This document shows positions 52,479 through 62,136 of a stretch of 64,000 nucleotides of DNA, one piece after another. Under the pieces are notes generated by a model. That model had not been told where the DNA came from, did not search any database, and saw only the letters and a program-made list of their open reading frames with translations. A program made the translations under genes and the position numbers. Position 1 is the first letter of the stretch. Each line of letters opens with the position of its first letter. This DNA comes from Planctomycetes bacterium B3_Pla (GTDB lineage Bacteria > Planctomycetota > Phycisphaerae > Sedimentisphaerales > Anaerobacaceae), in assembly GCA_005223045.1 (NCBI GenBank), contig NJBM01000015.1, positions 62,001 to 126,000 on the forward strand, in the 5' to 3' direction.

Positions 52479-53264
52479 ATGATGAGAGCATTTTCCACTG
52501 CGGCGACCGGCATGGCCGCACAGCAGATGATGGTGGACGTGATCGCCAATAACCTGGCCAACGTCAATACGTCGGGATTTAAGCGAAGCCAGGTAAATTT
52601 TCAGGATTTGCTTTACGTCACGATGCAACAACCCGGTACGGAAGTCTCTTCCGGCATAAATTCGCCCAGCGGACTGGAAATAGGCAGCGGAGTCCGCGTA
52701 GCATCAACGATTAAAGTCTTTACTATCGGTGAACTTCAGAATACCGCCAACCCTCTTGACATAGCCGTCGCAGGTGAGGGGTTTCTTCAGGTAACCATGC
52801 CGAACGGCGCTCTGCGGTACACCCGCGACGGCTCACTGCTGGTAAATGGCAACGGTCAATTAGTTACGGCAACCGGATACATTATAGAACCGGCTATCAC
52901 TGTTCCAACAGACGCAACCAGTGTGACCATCGAAAAGGACGGAGGCGTTAATGTTATCGATTCTGCGGGGACTCGGTCGGTCGCGGGTATAATTCAACTG
53001 GCCCGGTTTCCAAATCCATCGGGGCTTTCAAGCGAAGGGGACAACCTGTTTGCAGAAACCGAAGCAAGCGGCACATATACGACCGGGACACCCGGAGAAA
53101 GCGGTTTCGCCATGATCCAGTCCGGATTTCTCGAAAAGTCCAACGTGCAAATGGTGACCGAACTGGTCAACCTCATAACGGCACAGCGAGCATACGAGAT
53201 AAACTCGCGCGCCATAAGGGCAGGCGACGACATGCTTCAAACGGCGAACAATATCGTCAGATAA
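52479..53264 (+). CDS. flgG: Flagellar distal rod protein FlgG
   Basis: A 261-residue distal-rod protein of standard size. It starts with two ATG codons after AAGGAGAA. FSTAATGMAAQQMMVDVIAN and NLANVNTSGFKRSQVNFQDL are near-exact FlgG signatures; AVAGEGFLQVTMPNGALRYT and the C-terminal MVTELVNLITAQRAYEINSR complete it. It builds the distal rod between FlgF and the hook. It is followed ten bases later by flgA. Confidence 0.97.
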   Translation: MMRAFSTAATGMAAQQMMVDVIANNLANVNTSGFKRSQVNFQDLLYVTMQQPGTEVSSGINSPSGLEIGSGVRVASTIKVFTIGELQNTANPLDIAVAGEGFLQVTMPNGALRYTRDGSLLVNGNGQLVTATGYIIEPAITVPTDATSVTIEKDGGVNVIDSAGTRSVAGIIQLARFPNPSGLSSEGDNLFAETEASGTYTTGTPGESGFAMIQSGFLEKSNVQMVTELVNLITAQRAYEINSRAIRAGDDMLQTANNIVR

Positions 53265-53273
53265 GGAACCATT

Positions 53274-54302
53274 ATGAGCAAAAGAAGGGGCACAAAAGCA
53301 AAGGGATATAGCATTGCAGGCGTCTTTGCAGTTTGCCTGGTTATAACTTGCGCACTCTTTTGCAGGGCATCGGCAAATGACAAAACCGGCGACCTCCCGC
53401 CCAACCCCGGCCTGAAGGTTTACCTGCCGAGAGAAGTTACAGTTAAAGACAGTGACTTGAGCCTGGGACAGATCAGCATTATCCGAGGCAACGTATCTCT
53501 CGCAGCCAGGGCGAACAAAATCACGCTGGGACGGATATCGCTGCCGGGTCAAAAGATTATAGTTGACAGGCACATGGTTTTGAGCAGATTGGCCTGCAAC
53601 GGGATCCCCGCATCGAAAGTAACATTGACAGGCGCAAAGAAGACGACTGTCAAACAGCAGTACAGGATAATCAGCGGCGATCAATTCATCGCGCTGGCAA
53701 GCTCCTTCATAGACGCCAACTCTCCACGCGCTCCAACTTCTCGATGGCATCCGATGCGCAAACCTAAAGATTTCGCTATTCCAGGGACGGCCAAAGACTT
53801 GAAGTTTTCTCCCCGATTGCTCAAGAGCAATATGAGAAACCAGGCAAGAGTTGAGATTGCTCTGCTTTCCGGCGGCAAGAAGATCGGCGCGCGTGAAGTA
53901 ATCTTAGGATTGAAATATAAGTGCCGCCACGCAGTGGCGAAGGTTGACATTGCCGCCGGTGCGGTCATCGGCATAGAGAACGTTAAGATAGAAGAGAAAT
54001 TGTCGAACTACCCAGAGCCAGCCGGCTGGAAGCCGCCCTACGGCCTGATCGCCAGGCGCAGTCTGCGGGCAAATACGGTCCTTCGCCCGAATATGGCCGG
54101 GCCTGTCAAGTCGCCAATTGTAGTCAAGCGGAACCAAAACGTTGTGATTCGAATTGAAAGACCCGGATTCCTGATAACGGCCGTCGGAACAACCATGCAG
54201 GATGGCAAAGCCGGTGAATATATCAAAATCCGGAACGTGGACTCACAACGAATAATCGTGGCAAGGATCAACGCAGATGGAAGCGTGGAACCCGTGCTGT
54301 AA
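53274..54302 (+). CDS. flgA: P-ring assembly chaperone FlgA
   Basis: A 342-residue protein with a signal peptide (SIAGVFAVCLVITCALFCRA). The C-terminal SAF-type domain (VDIAAGAVIGIENVKIEEKL and RRSLRANTVLRPNMAGPVKS) and the following beta domain (GTTMQDGKAGEYIKIRNVDS) match FlgA, the periplasmic chaperone for the P-ring protein FlgI. It is longer than enteric FlgA because of an N-terminal segment of about 130 residues. It sits before flgH and flgI. Confidence 0.92.
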   Translation: MSKRRGTKAKGYSIAGVFAVCLVITCALFCRASANDKTGDLPPNPGLKVYLPREVTVKDSDLSLGQISIIRGNVSLAARANKITLGRISLPGQKIIVDRHMVLSRLACNGIPASKVTLTGAKKTTVKQQYRIISGDQFIALASSFIDANSPRAPTSRWHPMRKPKDFAIPGTAKDLKFSPRLLKSNMRNQARVEIALLSGGKKIGAREVILGLKYKCRHAVAKVDIAAGAVIGIENVKIEEKLSNYPEPAGWKPPYGLIARRSLRANTVLRPNMAGPVKSPIVVKRNQNVVIRIERPGFLITAVGTTMQDGKAGEYIKIRNVDSQRIIVARINADGSVEPVL

Positions 54303-54350
54303 GAAACTCGCTCTAAAATGACGCAAAATGGAAAATCCGTGAAAGGAAAA

Positions 54351-54962
54351 ATGATGAACAACAAAATAGTCCTGGTGCTTATCTTGACAGTCTTTGCATT
54401 CGGCTCGACTACCTGCTCGCACGCAGGTTCCATCTGGGCCAAGAGGGACAAGAACATGAAAGCCTTGTACGCCGACGACGTGGCCCGGCAGATAGGCGAT
54501 GTTCTGACTATCAAGATCAGCGAAAACAGCAAGGTCGATAACAAGGCAAAAAGAGATCTGCAAAAGGAGACCGACCGGTCAACCGTTTTCAACGGAGAAT
54601 TAGGCAAATTCGCGGACCTTGGTGATTTTGGCATGAGCGCCAACTCGAACAATGAGTTGAAAAGCAAGGCCGATTACAAAGACGAAAGGAAGTTTATCGA
54701 CAGTGTTACCGTAGTGGTAGTGGACATCCTGCCGAACCGCAATCTTGTAGTCATGGGCACTCGCAACCGCGATATAGCGGGCGACATACAGATCATTGAG
54801 GTTAGCGGGATAGTCAGGCCCAGTGACGTTGCGTTCGACAACACGGTCAAGAGCGAGCAGGTTGCGGATTTTCGCATTGTATCCAAAAACAGCGGGGTTT
54901 CGGAGCCATACACCAGACCGGGCTGGTTCGGCAGGATACTTGATATTATCTGGCCGTTTTGA
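54351..54962 (+). CDS. flgH: Flagellar L-ring protein FlgH
   Basis: A 203-residue protein; ATG 54351 follows AAAGGAAA. The signal peptide LVLILTVFAFGSTTCSHAGS has a Cys but no standard lipobox, so it may be cleaved by signal peptidase I rather than lipidated. VARQIGDVLTIKISENSKVD and VVVVDILPNRNLVVMGTRNR are FlgH signatures, ending in VRPSDVAFDNTVKSEQVADF. FlgH forms the L-ring in the outer membrane. A FlgH gene implies an outer membrane. Confidence 0.9.
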   Translation: MMNNKIVLVLILTVFAFGSTTCSHAGSIWAKRDKNMKALYADDVARQIGDVLTIKISENSKVDNKAKRDLQKETDRSTVFNGELGKFADLGDFGMSANSNNELKSKADYKDERKFIDSVTVVVVDILPNRNLVVMGTRNRDIAGDIQIIEVSGIVRPSDVAFDNTVKSEQVADFRIVSKNSGVSEPYTRPGWFGRILDIIWPF

Positions 54963-55005
54963 ATATGCCAACCGGGAAAAGTCAGTTTTTCGAGAGCGAT
55001 GACTT

Positions 55006-56157
55006 ATGAAATCAATAATGAGCAATCAAGCCAATAAGCAAACGACCCTGATCATGCTTGCGATATGTGCGTTTATGGCTTGCGCACTTACTCCCGGCAT
55101 CGGACAATGCGAGCGAATAAAGGATATCGTTGACATTCAAGGGCTCCGCAGCAATCCACTCACCGGCGTCGGTCTGGTCATCGGTCTGGCGGCCGGCGGA
55201 GGTGACAGCACGCTGCTTTCGCAACAAATGCTGACGAACCTGCTGAGAGATTCCGGCCTGGTTCTCAAGCCCACGGACCTGACCGGCGGCAACATTGCCG
55301 TGGTTTGGGTAACAGCCGAGCTGGGCCCTTTTTCTCGCGAAGGCTCACGAATCGACGTCGATGTCTCGACGGTAGGAAATGCAAAAAGCCTTCAGGGCGG
55401 AAGACTCCTGCCAACGCCTCTAAAAGGCCTTGACGGCCAGGTTTACGCCGTGGCCGACGGTGGAATTTCAATCGGCGGCTGGACGGCAACCGGCGACAAG
55501 GCAACTATCACAAAAAATCACCAGACAGTCGGACGAATTCCCGACGGGGCAATAGTCGAAAAAGAGGAAATCTCCTCATTCGTTAAACATCTCGCAGGCA
55601 ACAGGATTATTGCACTGAATCTCAGAAACGGCGATTTCTCAACCGCAAGGCAAGTCAGTCAGGCGATCAACAAGTATTATCCAAACAGTGCGGCAGTAAT
55701 CGACGCCGGCACCATCCAAATCAGGATACCCGGTGAAATCAGCGCCGAAGGCATTGCCGGCTTCATCGACGACATTACAAAGCCCGAAGTAAGCGTCGAT
55801 GTGCCTGCGACAGTGGTTATCAATGAACGCACCGGCACTATAGTAGTCGGCGAACGGGTCGGGATATCCGCCGTGGCGATTTCTCAGGGCAGTCTGGTCG
55901 TAAAAATCAAAGAAACCGAGCTTGTTTCCCAGCCGGTTGCTCCTTTCTCCGACTCCGGTACAACGGTAGCAGTTCCGGACACGTCAATAGGAGTCGAAGA
56001 AAAAGATGCTCATCTGATCCAGGTCTCACGGTCGGTTACGGTCTCGGAGCTGGCCAAGAACCTTAATGCCATTGGCGCGACACCGAGAGATCTGATTGCG
56101 ATTTTCAATGCCCTGAAAAAAGCCGGCGCTCTTCAAGCCAAGCTGGTGATAATGTAG
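55006..56157 (+). CDS. flgI: Flagellar P-ring protein FlgI
   Basis: A 383-residue protein with an N-terminal signal peptide (LIMLAICAFMACALTPGIG). ERIKDIVDIQGLRSNPLTGV is the FlgI signature, followed by GLVIGLAAGGGD and later RTGTIVVGERVGISAVAISQ, all in the normal order. FlgI forms the P-ring in the peptidoglycan layer as a bushing for the rod. It is followed 11 bases later by the rod-binding protein gene. Confidence 0.96.
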   Translation: MKSIMSNQANKQTTLIMLAICAFMACALTPGIGQCERIKDIVDIQGLRSNPLTGVGLVIGLAAGGGDSTLLSQQMLTNLLRDSGLVLKPTDLTGGNIAVVWVTAELGPFSREGSRIDVDVSTVGNAKSLQGGRLLPTPLKGLDGQVYAVADGGISIGGWTATGDKATITKNHQTVGRIPDGAIVEKEEISSFVKHLAGNRIIALNLRNGDFSTARQVSQAINKYYPNSAAVIDAGTIQIRIPGEISAEGIAGFIDDITKPEVSVDVPATVVINERTGTIVVGERVGISAVAISQGSLVVKIKETELVSQPVAPFSDSGTTVAVPDTSIGVEEKDAHLIQVSRSVTVSELAKNLNAIGATPRDLIAIFNALKKAGALQAKLVIM

Positions 56158-56168
56158 GAGCTTCTCCG

Positions 56169-56519
56169 ATGGACAGCGCCAAATTGATACTGACAGAACC
56201 TGTTTCGCCGCCCGCGCAGTTGGCGCATATCGACAAAACGAACGCCGCCAGCGCCTCGGAAGAGAAGAAGAAGCAAATATCGAAGGATTTTGAGTCGGTC
56301 CTGCTCAACAAGCTTCTGGACGAAATGAGCAAATCCATCGGGAATTGGGGCTTTGAGAAAGACGGAGCTTCTAAACAGGTGCAGGGAATATTCTGGCTGT
56401 ATCTGGCCCGCGATATTGCAAACAACGGCGGAATGGGACTGTGGAAAGATATATACAAATCTCTGAGCGGTTCCGATCAGACAAACGCCGCAGGAAAGTC
56501 ACTGGACGGAAATGTATGA
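56169..56519 (+). CDS. flgJ: Rod-binding protein (FlgJ N-terminal-type, no muramidase)
   Basis: A 116-residue protein corresponding to the rod-cap half of FlgJ only. The central KQISKDFESVLLNKLLDEMS and GASKQVQGIFWLYLARDIAN match the Rod-binding domain, and the muramidase domain of enteric FlgJ is missing, so peptidoglycan is opened by a separate enzyme. Its stop overlaps the next start (ATGA). Confidence 0.85.
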   Translation: MDSAKLILTEPVSPPAQLAHIDKTNAASASEEKKKQISKDFESVLLNKLLDEMSKSIGNWGFEKDGASKQVQGIFWLYLARDIANNGGMGLWKDIYKSLSGSDQTNAAGKSLDGNV

Positions 56520-57037
56520 ACGCAACTGCAATTGGAATAGAAAATAAGGTCGATGAGCTGCTGGCCTGCCTGGACACAGACGTCCGGCATATACAAGAGA
56601 AATTGTCGCAACTGAACGAGCTGCGCAGCCTGGTCGTCAAGCGCGACGATGCCGCTTTGGGCAAACTGCTTGAAAGCATCCAGGTAAAGTCGGACAGCTA
56701 TAAAAGTAACGAGTCAAACCGGCAGGCGATACGAAAAGAATTGGCGAATATTCTGGGCCATGGCCTCGAGCAAATGACTTTGTCGGCACTTGAGGCAAGC
56801 CTGCCGGACGCAAAAAGAGAGCAAGTAAACCGGATGAAGACAAAGCTAAAATCACTGACCGAAGAACTAAAAAAAGAGCATTTGAGCACAACTCTGCTCC
56901 TGTCCGAATGCGCCAGGTTCAACAGTCTGCTTTTGAGAAACGTATTCGACCTCGGACAGACAGGGGCCGTTTACTACAACTCCAATGGTGCAACCAGGCG
57001 GCAAGCGGACACGGCTTTCGTGAATTTACAATTTTAG
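56516..57037 (+). CDS. flgN: FlgN-type flagellar export chaperone
   Basis: A 173-residue helical cytoplasmic protein starting in an ATGA overlap with the preceding stop. It consists of long amphipathic helices (VDELLACLDTDVRHIQEKLS and TKLKSLTEELKKEHLSTTLL) and an Asn-rich segment, RFNSLLLRNVFDLGQTGAVYY, resembling the FlgN C terminus. FlgN binds FlgK and FlgL and delivers them to FlhA. It is directly upstream of flgK and flgL, which supports the assignment. Confidence 0.78.
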   Translation: MNATAIGIENKVDELLACLDTDVRHIQEKLSQLNELRSLVVKRDDAALGKLLESIQVKSDSYKSNESNRQAIRKELANILGHGLEQMTLSALEASLPDAKREQVNRMKTKLKSLTEELKKEHLSTTLLLSECARFNSLLLRNVFDLGQTGAVYYNSNGATRRQADTAFVNLQF

Positions 57038-57128
57038 GGGACCTCATTCCGCGCGTGTCGAGCTTGAGTACAAGCCCCCGGGTGCGAGATGCAGATATTG
57101 GAATAGTAGCTTTGACCAGAGCAAAGAA

Positions 57129-59102
57129 ATGAATAGTTTTGACATAGGAATCAGCGGCCTCAAAGCTGCCCAGGAGGCCATTGGGATAGTTGGCAACAAC
57201 ATCGCCAACGCCGCCACGGACGGCTATCACCGTCAGAGAATAGAACTCGCTCCGGCTTATGCGTCACAAGTCGGCACGGTTCTTTTGGGAGGAGGTGTCG
57301 ACGTCATCGGCTACACGAGGATGATTGACGGTCTTCTGGAAAAGGAGATTCTCCGGCAGCAGTCGTCATTGGAACAGACGTCCCAGGAGCTTGCGACGCT
57401 GCGCACGGTCGAAAGCATGTTCGCAGAACTCTCAAGCGAGACTGGCTTGAGCGCGGCAATAGACGATTTTTTCAACGCATTGCAGGACCTTAGCGCTCAT
57501 CCGGGAGAAGCCATTTGGCAAAATCAAGCTGTGAGCGCGGCTGAAACCATGGCGGCCCAATTCAGGATGTTGGGAGACTTTCTCGACAAGCTGCAAGCCC
57601 AGCTCAGATTTGAAGCTGAAAACACCGTCGAGCAGATCAATGCATTGACCGGCCAGATCGCCGAACTCAACAAGAAGATCGTAAAAATAGAGATAGACGG
57701 CGGGCAGGCCAACAATCTACGTGACCAGAGAGATCAGCGTATCACAGAGCTGTCGGAACTGGTAGGGTTGGAGACCCAGCAACGGGAATACGGCGCAGTT
57801 GACGTCAGCATTGCCGGAATATCTGTACCTGTAGTGGCAAACACTACGACCATTGCACTGGAAGCGGACCTGACAGAAAGCGGCAAGCTGGGCATCTCCG
57901 TTGCCGGCGCCTTCAACTACAAAACAAACATACAAGGTGGACGGCTCGGGGGATTGTTGTCGTTGAGAAACGAGCTTGTCTCCGACGTAAGCACGGATTT
58001 GAACAGTTTAGCGAACGAAATAATCCAGCAGATGAACCAATACCATGTTCAGGCAGTAGGTTCGGAAGGCCGGTTTACACAGCTTACGAGCTGGGGAATG
58101 GCCAGTGAAAATCTGGCCGATTTTAATCCGCCCGTAACCGACGGCAATATTTACCTGCGGGTCACCAATACCAGCACGGGCGCGGTGACACGAACCGCCG
58201 TGGCCGTTGATGCGTCGGCAGACTCGTTAACTACCATAGCGGCGGCAATCTCGTCTATTACCGGCCTGACCGCTTCGGTAAGCTCCTCGAAGCTGAGCAT
58301 ATCAGCCGACACCTACTACGAATTTGACTTTTTGCCCGCGGTCCTGTCCGGTCCCACTGCCGCTGTGTTGACCGGCACGACGCCGCCCGCTATCTCTGTC
58401 TCAGGCATTTATGCCGGAACACAGAACGACACTTTTCAGTTCACAGTCTCAGGCGCCGGCCTGGTCGGCAACGGCGCCCTGCAATTGGAAGTCAAAGACA
58501 ACGGCGGCGCCGGAGATGTGATTGCCACGCTCAATATCGGCAGCGGTTACGCCGCAGGCGACGAACTTGACATAGGCAACGGAATTAAAGTGTCCGTCGG
58601 CGCCGGAGACTTCGGAGCGGGCGACAACTTCGAGATCGATGCCTTTGCCGATACGGACACTTCGGGAGTTCTTGCCGCGGTGGGGCTTAACACGTTCTTT
58701 TCCGGCAACAGCGCCATGAACATAGCGGTTCGCTCGGAGATATCCGACACACCGGGGCGAATAGCAACGGCCCTGGGGACGGACATGACCGACAATGCCA
58801 ACGCCCTGAGGATGGCCGCAGCGAAGGACCAGGCCGTAAGCAATCTGAACTCCCTGACGATCCCGGAGTTTTACCGCCGATTGGCATCGGGCATCGGTCA
58901 ACTTATCTCGGTTAGACAGATGCGCCAGGACAATATGCAAGTCGTTGTCCAAAATCTCAACAATCAGCAGAGCGAGCTAAGCGGCGTCGATATCAACGAC
59001 GAAGCTGCCCGTATGTTGCTCTTCGAGCAGATGTTCAGGGCAATGGCCAAATATCTGAACACTGTCCAGTCGTCACTGGAAGCTGTAATGGAAATATTAT
59101 GA
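57129..59102 (+). CDS. flgK: Flagellar hook-associated protein 1 (FlgK)
   Basis: A 657-residue hook-filament junction protein. The N terminus DIGISGLKAAQEAIGIVGNN is a standard FlgK beginning, followed by IANAATDGYHRQRIELAPAY. The middle has a variable, Gly/Asn-rich region of about 200 residues (GIYAGTQNDTFQFTVSGAGL). The C terminus has NDEAARMLLFEQMFRAMAKY, the conserved D0 helix. It is chaperoned by FlgN, encoded just upstream. It should be exported by the flagellar type III apparatus, so it has no signal peptide. Confidence 0.94.
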   Translation: MNSFDIGISGLKAAQEAIGIVGNNIANAATDGYHRQRIELAPAYASQVGTVLLGGGVDVIGYTRMIDGLLEKEILRQQSSLEQTSQELATLRTVESMFAELSSETGLSAAIDDFFNALQDLSAHPGEAIWQNQAVSAAETMAAQFRMLGDFLDKLQAQLRFEAENTVEQINALTGQIAELNKKIVKIEIDGGQANNLRDQRDQRITELSELVGLETQQREYGAVDVSIAGISVPVVANTTTIALEADLTESGKLGISVAGAFNYKTNIQGGRLGGLLSLRNELVSDVSTDLNSLANEIIQQMNQYHVQAVGSEGRFTQLTSWGMASENLADFNPPVTDGNIYLRVTNTSTGAVTRTAVAVDASADSLTTIAAAISSITGLTASVSSSKLSISADTYYEFDFLPAVLSGPTAAVLTGTTPPAISVSGIYAGTQNDTFQFTVSGAGLVGNGALQLEVKDNGGAGDVIATLNIGSGYAAGDELDIGNGIKVSVGAGDFGAGDNFEIDAFADTDTSGVLAAVGLNTFFSGNSAMNIAVRSEISDTPGRIATALGTDMTDNANALRMAAAKDQAVSNLNSLTIPEFYRRLASGIGQLISVRQMRQDNMQVVVQNLNNQQSELSGVDINDEAARMLLFEQMFRAMAKYLNTVQSSLEAVMEIL

Positions 59103-59154
59103 AAAATGTGAGACGTATCCTGGAAGATGCCCGACAAGATACGGGGTATGAAAA

Positions 59155-60339
59155 ATGAGCGGAACGCTTAACACCACCTATGATAATGTCATCTTTGCCT
59201 TGCACTTGAACAGCGAGGCAATGGCCCGTCTGCAGGAACAGGCCGCTACCGGCTCGCAGGTGAATCGAACCTCCGACGATCCTTCTGTCTCCTACAGGGT
59301 CTTGGGACTCAACTCACAAATAGCGTCCCTGCAAAACTACACGGATAACCTCTCGGAAGCCATGAGCATACTGGAGCTGTCCTCCGCTGTTATTGTGGAC
59401 ATGCTGTCGCATTTTACAGATACAAAGGCAAGTCTGACTCAAATCATCAGCGGCACCTACGGCGAAGATGCAAGAGACAGGGCTGCCGAAGGAGTCGATC
59501 AGACATTAGAACAAATTGTCCTTTTGGCAAATTCCGAACAGATGGATCAATACCTCTTTGGAGGAGGTAACACCGCCTCGGCGCCGTATCTCGTACAACG
59601 CACCGACGGAGAAATCACCACTGTCACTTACCAGGGCAGCTACGAAGATCGAAACATAGAAGTTGCGCCCAACGTAAAAACATCGGCCTTGCACGTGGGT
59701 AAGGACATCTTCCAGTCCGACGATCGCGGTGAACCGGTTTTTCTGGGTGATACCGGCGCCGCTGCCGGCACGGGAACCTCAAGCTCCCGAGCCGACACCT
59801 GGCTGACGGTCACCGGCTCTGCCGGCAATTACAATCTATCCATCGATGACGGCCTGAGCACCGTTAATACCGACGGTACCGACACTAACCTGGCAGTGAC
59901 TAATTCGACGACAGGGGAAGTCCTCTATGTTGACACTACGGCAATAACCGGCACAGGGGTCGAGCTGGTGCGCATGCCCGGAACTTACGACATATTCACC
60001 ACACTCATCACTCTCCGGGACACGCTGGAAAACGACAGGAACCTCTCTGACGGTCAAGTGCGAGAGATATTGGACGACGCGATGAATTCGCTGGATGAAA
60101 TGAGCGATCTTCTGGTTCGAGCCGAAGTCTCCATCGGATCCAAAATCGGCTTCCTTGATGACCTCAAAGACAGCCTCCGGAACATAGAGTACTTCACCGA
60201 GGATGAAACGACACGTCTGCAGGAAGCTGACATTGCCCAGGTAGCGATAGACCTGTCTCGGCGTGAGGCTCTGTATCAGATATCGCTGTCAGTGGCCGTA
60301 AGACTTATGTCTGTATCGCTGATGGATTTTCTCAGATAA
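59155..60339 (+). CDS. flgL: Flagellar hook-associated protein 3 (FlgL)
   Basis: A 394-residue protein of the flagellin superfamily. The N-terminal helix (LHLNSEAMARLQEQAATGSQ, then VNRTSDDPSVSYRVLGLNSQ) and the C-terminal helices (RLQEADIAQVAIDLSRREAL) form the flagellin-like D0/D1 pair. A ~200-residue middle domain is beta-rich. The absence of a full flagellin ending and its position after flgK identify it as FlgL. A ribosome binding site is not obvious. Confidence 0.9.
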   Translation: MSGTLNTTYDNVIFALHLNSEAMARLQEQAATGSQVNRTSDDPSVSYRVLGLNSQIASLQNYTDNLSEAMSILELSSAVIVDMLSHFTDTKASLTQIISGTYGEDARDRAAEGVDQTLEQIVLLANSEQMDQYLFGGGNTASAPYLVQRTDGEITTVTYQGSYEDRNIEVAPNVKTSALHVGKDIFQSDDRGEPVFLGDTGAAAGTGTSSSRADTWLTVTGSAGNYNLSIDDGLSTVNTDGTDTNLAVTNSTTGEVLYVDTTAITGTGVELVRMPGTYDIFTTLITLRDTLENDRNLSDGQVREILDDAMNSLDEMSDLLVRAEVSIGSKIGFLDDLKDSLRNIEYFTEDETTRLQEADIAQVAIDLSRREALYQISLSVAVRLMSVSLMDFLR

Positions 60340-60459
60340 CCGCCGAGGACAGTAGCTAAGAATCGGAAGGATGTTTTGTGAAAACATATATGTTTGATAT
60401 TTATACAGATCGTGTGCACAAGAGGTGTGAAACAACGGATATGCACCGGCATAGATGAA

Positions 60460-60475
60460 CGGCATGAAATTTGCA
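60460..60475 (+). promoter_or_regulatory. Candidate sigma-54 promoter upstream of the glycosyltransferase gene
   Basis: CGGCATGAAATTTGCA keeps GG and GC with the required ten bases between but has two mismatches to TGGCAC at the -24 element. The predicted start is near 60485, about 50 bases upstream of the next ATG. It lies in a 200-base gap after flgL, where a new transcription unit would be expected. Confidence 0.5.
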
Positions 60476-60537
60476 CTATACCTGGTGCTACACCGATGAG
60501 AGTCCAGGTTCACGAATTAGGAGTGAAATAGACAGCT

Positions 60538-62079
60538 ATGGGGACAGATCCGAATCCGCACGCCGGACAAAAGCAAGATAGCATGCCCCAGAGCCCCGAT
60601 CGTTACGAGAAGGGCCTGGAATTGGCTGAAGCCGGCAAACATCAAGAAGCCCTTGTTTACATGCAAGAATGCCTTCGCGCAACTCCCCACGACGCTCAAG
60701 TATTGAATGACACCGGGGCAATCCTCTACTGCCTGGGGCGCTCGGATGAAGCCATCGATCATTTTGTCAAAGCCCGAAGCTTTAAGAACGACAACGCCGA
60801 GATAGTGTGGAACCTGGCTGAAGCATATCTCGCCGCCGGCAGAGCAAGCGAAGCTTTGCAGCTTTTTGACCAGATGGATCGGATGGGCATACTGAATGTG
60901 GATATACTGAACAGGGCTGCCACAATATTTCTCGATCAGGACAATAAAGGCGACGCCATCGAAATGCTGCTTCGCTCGCTTCGAATCTGGCCCGACCAGG
61001 AAATGCTCCATCCAATACTGCAAGTAGTGCGTTCCAAAAGGCCGAAGGTGGCTTTCATCTGCGGCGACGATGGGACGAAATTATCCGATGAGATCGCCGA
61101 ATTTGTCAAAGCGCGTTTTGAAACGTACATTTTTGACGGCCAGGCGGAAGAAGAACTTTATGAGTTGATGAAGTGGAGCGATATTTCGTGGTTCGAGAGT
61201 TGCACCAATCTCGCAGCCAGAGGCTCGAAACAGCCAAAAGTATGCAAGAATATCGTTGCTGTGCGCCGCTGCAATGGGTTCGAGCAGTGGCTCGAACAGA
61301 TAGATTGGGGCAATATCGACATCTTCGCCCCCATCGGCAGCAGCTTTGTTAAGGATGCTCTGGTGAGCGGCGTCTCGGAACTTGAAAGCCAAACATCGAT
61401 AGCCGTCATACCAAACGGCGTTAACTTAGAGAAATTCACCTTCACCAACCGGCAACGCGGCAAGAATATTGCTTTCTTGTCCGATCTCGGTGCGGCAAAG
61501 AATCTCGCTTTCATCCTGGAATGTATGCAGAAGCTGCACCATATCGACCCCGAATATCGTCTATTCTTCGGCAGAGAATTCGAAGATAAAGCCTTCGAAG
61601 AATATATTAGCCAAATGGTCGATGCTCTTGAGCTTGGCGGCGTGGTTTTTTTCGACGGCCGGCAGGAAAATGTCTGTTCCTGGCTCGAGGACAAACATTA
61701 CATCGTTTCGACCGGCATCTTTGAAAGCAGCAGCGCTGGATTGCTGGAAGCAATGGCCTGTGGGCTAAAACCGGCAATCCATAGCTTTCCGGAAGCCGAC
61801 AAGGCTTTCCCATCCGAATTCCTGTTCGATAGCCCTGAGAGATTCTGCGAGCGGATTTGCTCCGGACAATACGAACCCGATATGTATCGCAGATTCGTAG
61901 AAGAAAACTATCCGTTGAAAAACCAGTTGGAGAAAATTAACAAGATTCTGATTCACCTCGAAGCCGAGATAAACTCACAACAGACCGGCGGCCGGCTCTG
62001 CAATGATTTGCAGAATCAAGATTTGGAAAAAGCCGGATCGCCGGCACAATCGGTGGCTCCGGCATTAGAGGCTAATTGA
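60538..62079 (+). CDS. TPR-glycosyltransferase fusion (flagellar glycosylation candidate)
   Basis: A 513-residue cytoplasmic protein. Residues 20-150 form TPR repeats (YEKGLELAEAGKHQEALVYM and later copies). From about 155 a GT-B glycosyltransferase follows: VIPNGVNLEKFTF is the sugar-nucleotide loop region and FESSSAGLLEAMACGLKPAI is the Glu-containing donor-binding motif of GT4-type enzymes. TPR-glycosyltransferase fusions elsewhere modify flagellins or other proteins. Its position between flgL and fliD suggests it modifies an axial flagellar protein; the target is unknown. The preceding gap may hold a sigma-54 promoter. Confidence 0.78.
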   Translation: MGTDPNPHAGQKQDSMPQSPDRYEKGLELAEAGKHQEALVYMQECLRATPHDAQVLNDTGAILYCLGRSDEAIDHFVKARSFKNDNAEIVWNLAEAYLAAGRASEALQLFDQMDRMGILNVDILNRAATIFLDQDNKGDAIEMLLRSLRIWPDQEMLHPILQVVRSKRPKVAFICGDDGTKLSDEIAEFVKARFETYIFDGQAEEELYELMKWSDISWFESCTNLAARGSKQPKVCKNIVAVRRCNGFEQWLEQIDWGNIDIFAPIGSSFVKDALVSGVSELESQTSIAVIPNGVNLEKFTFTNRQRGKNIAFLSDLGAAKNLAFILECMQKLHHIDPEYRLFFGREFEDKAFEEYISQMVDALELGGVVFFDGRQENVCSWLEDKHYIVSTGIFESSSAGLLEAMACGLKPAIHSFPEADKAFPSEFLFDSPERFCERICSGQYEPDMYRRFVEENYPLKNQLEKINKILIHLEAEINSQQTGGRLCNDLQNQDLEKAGSPAQSVAPALEAN

Positions 62080-62136
62080 ATTACATAATCCCTGGCAACC
62101 CATGTTCCGGAGTATTCAAAAGGGAAAAGAATTGTT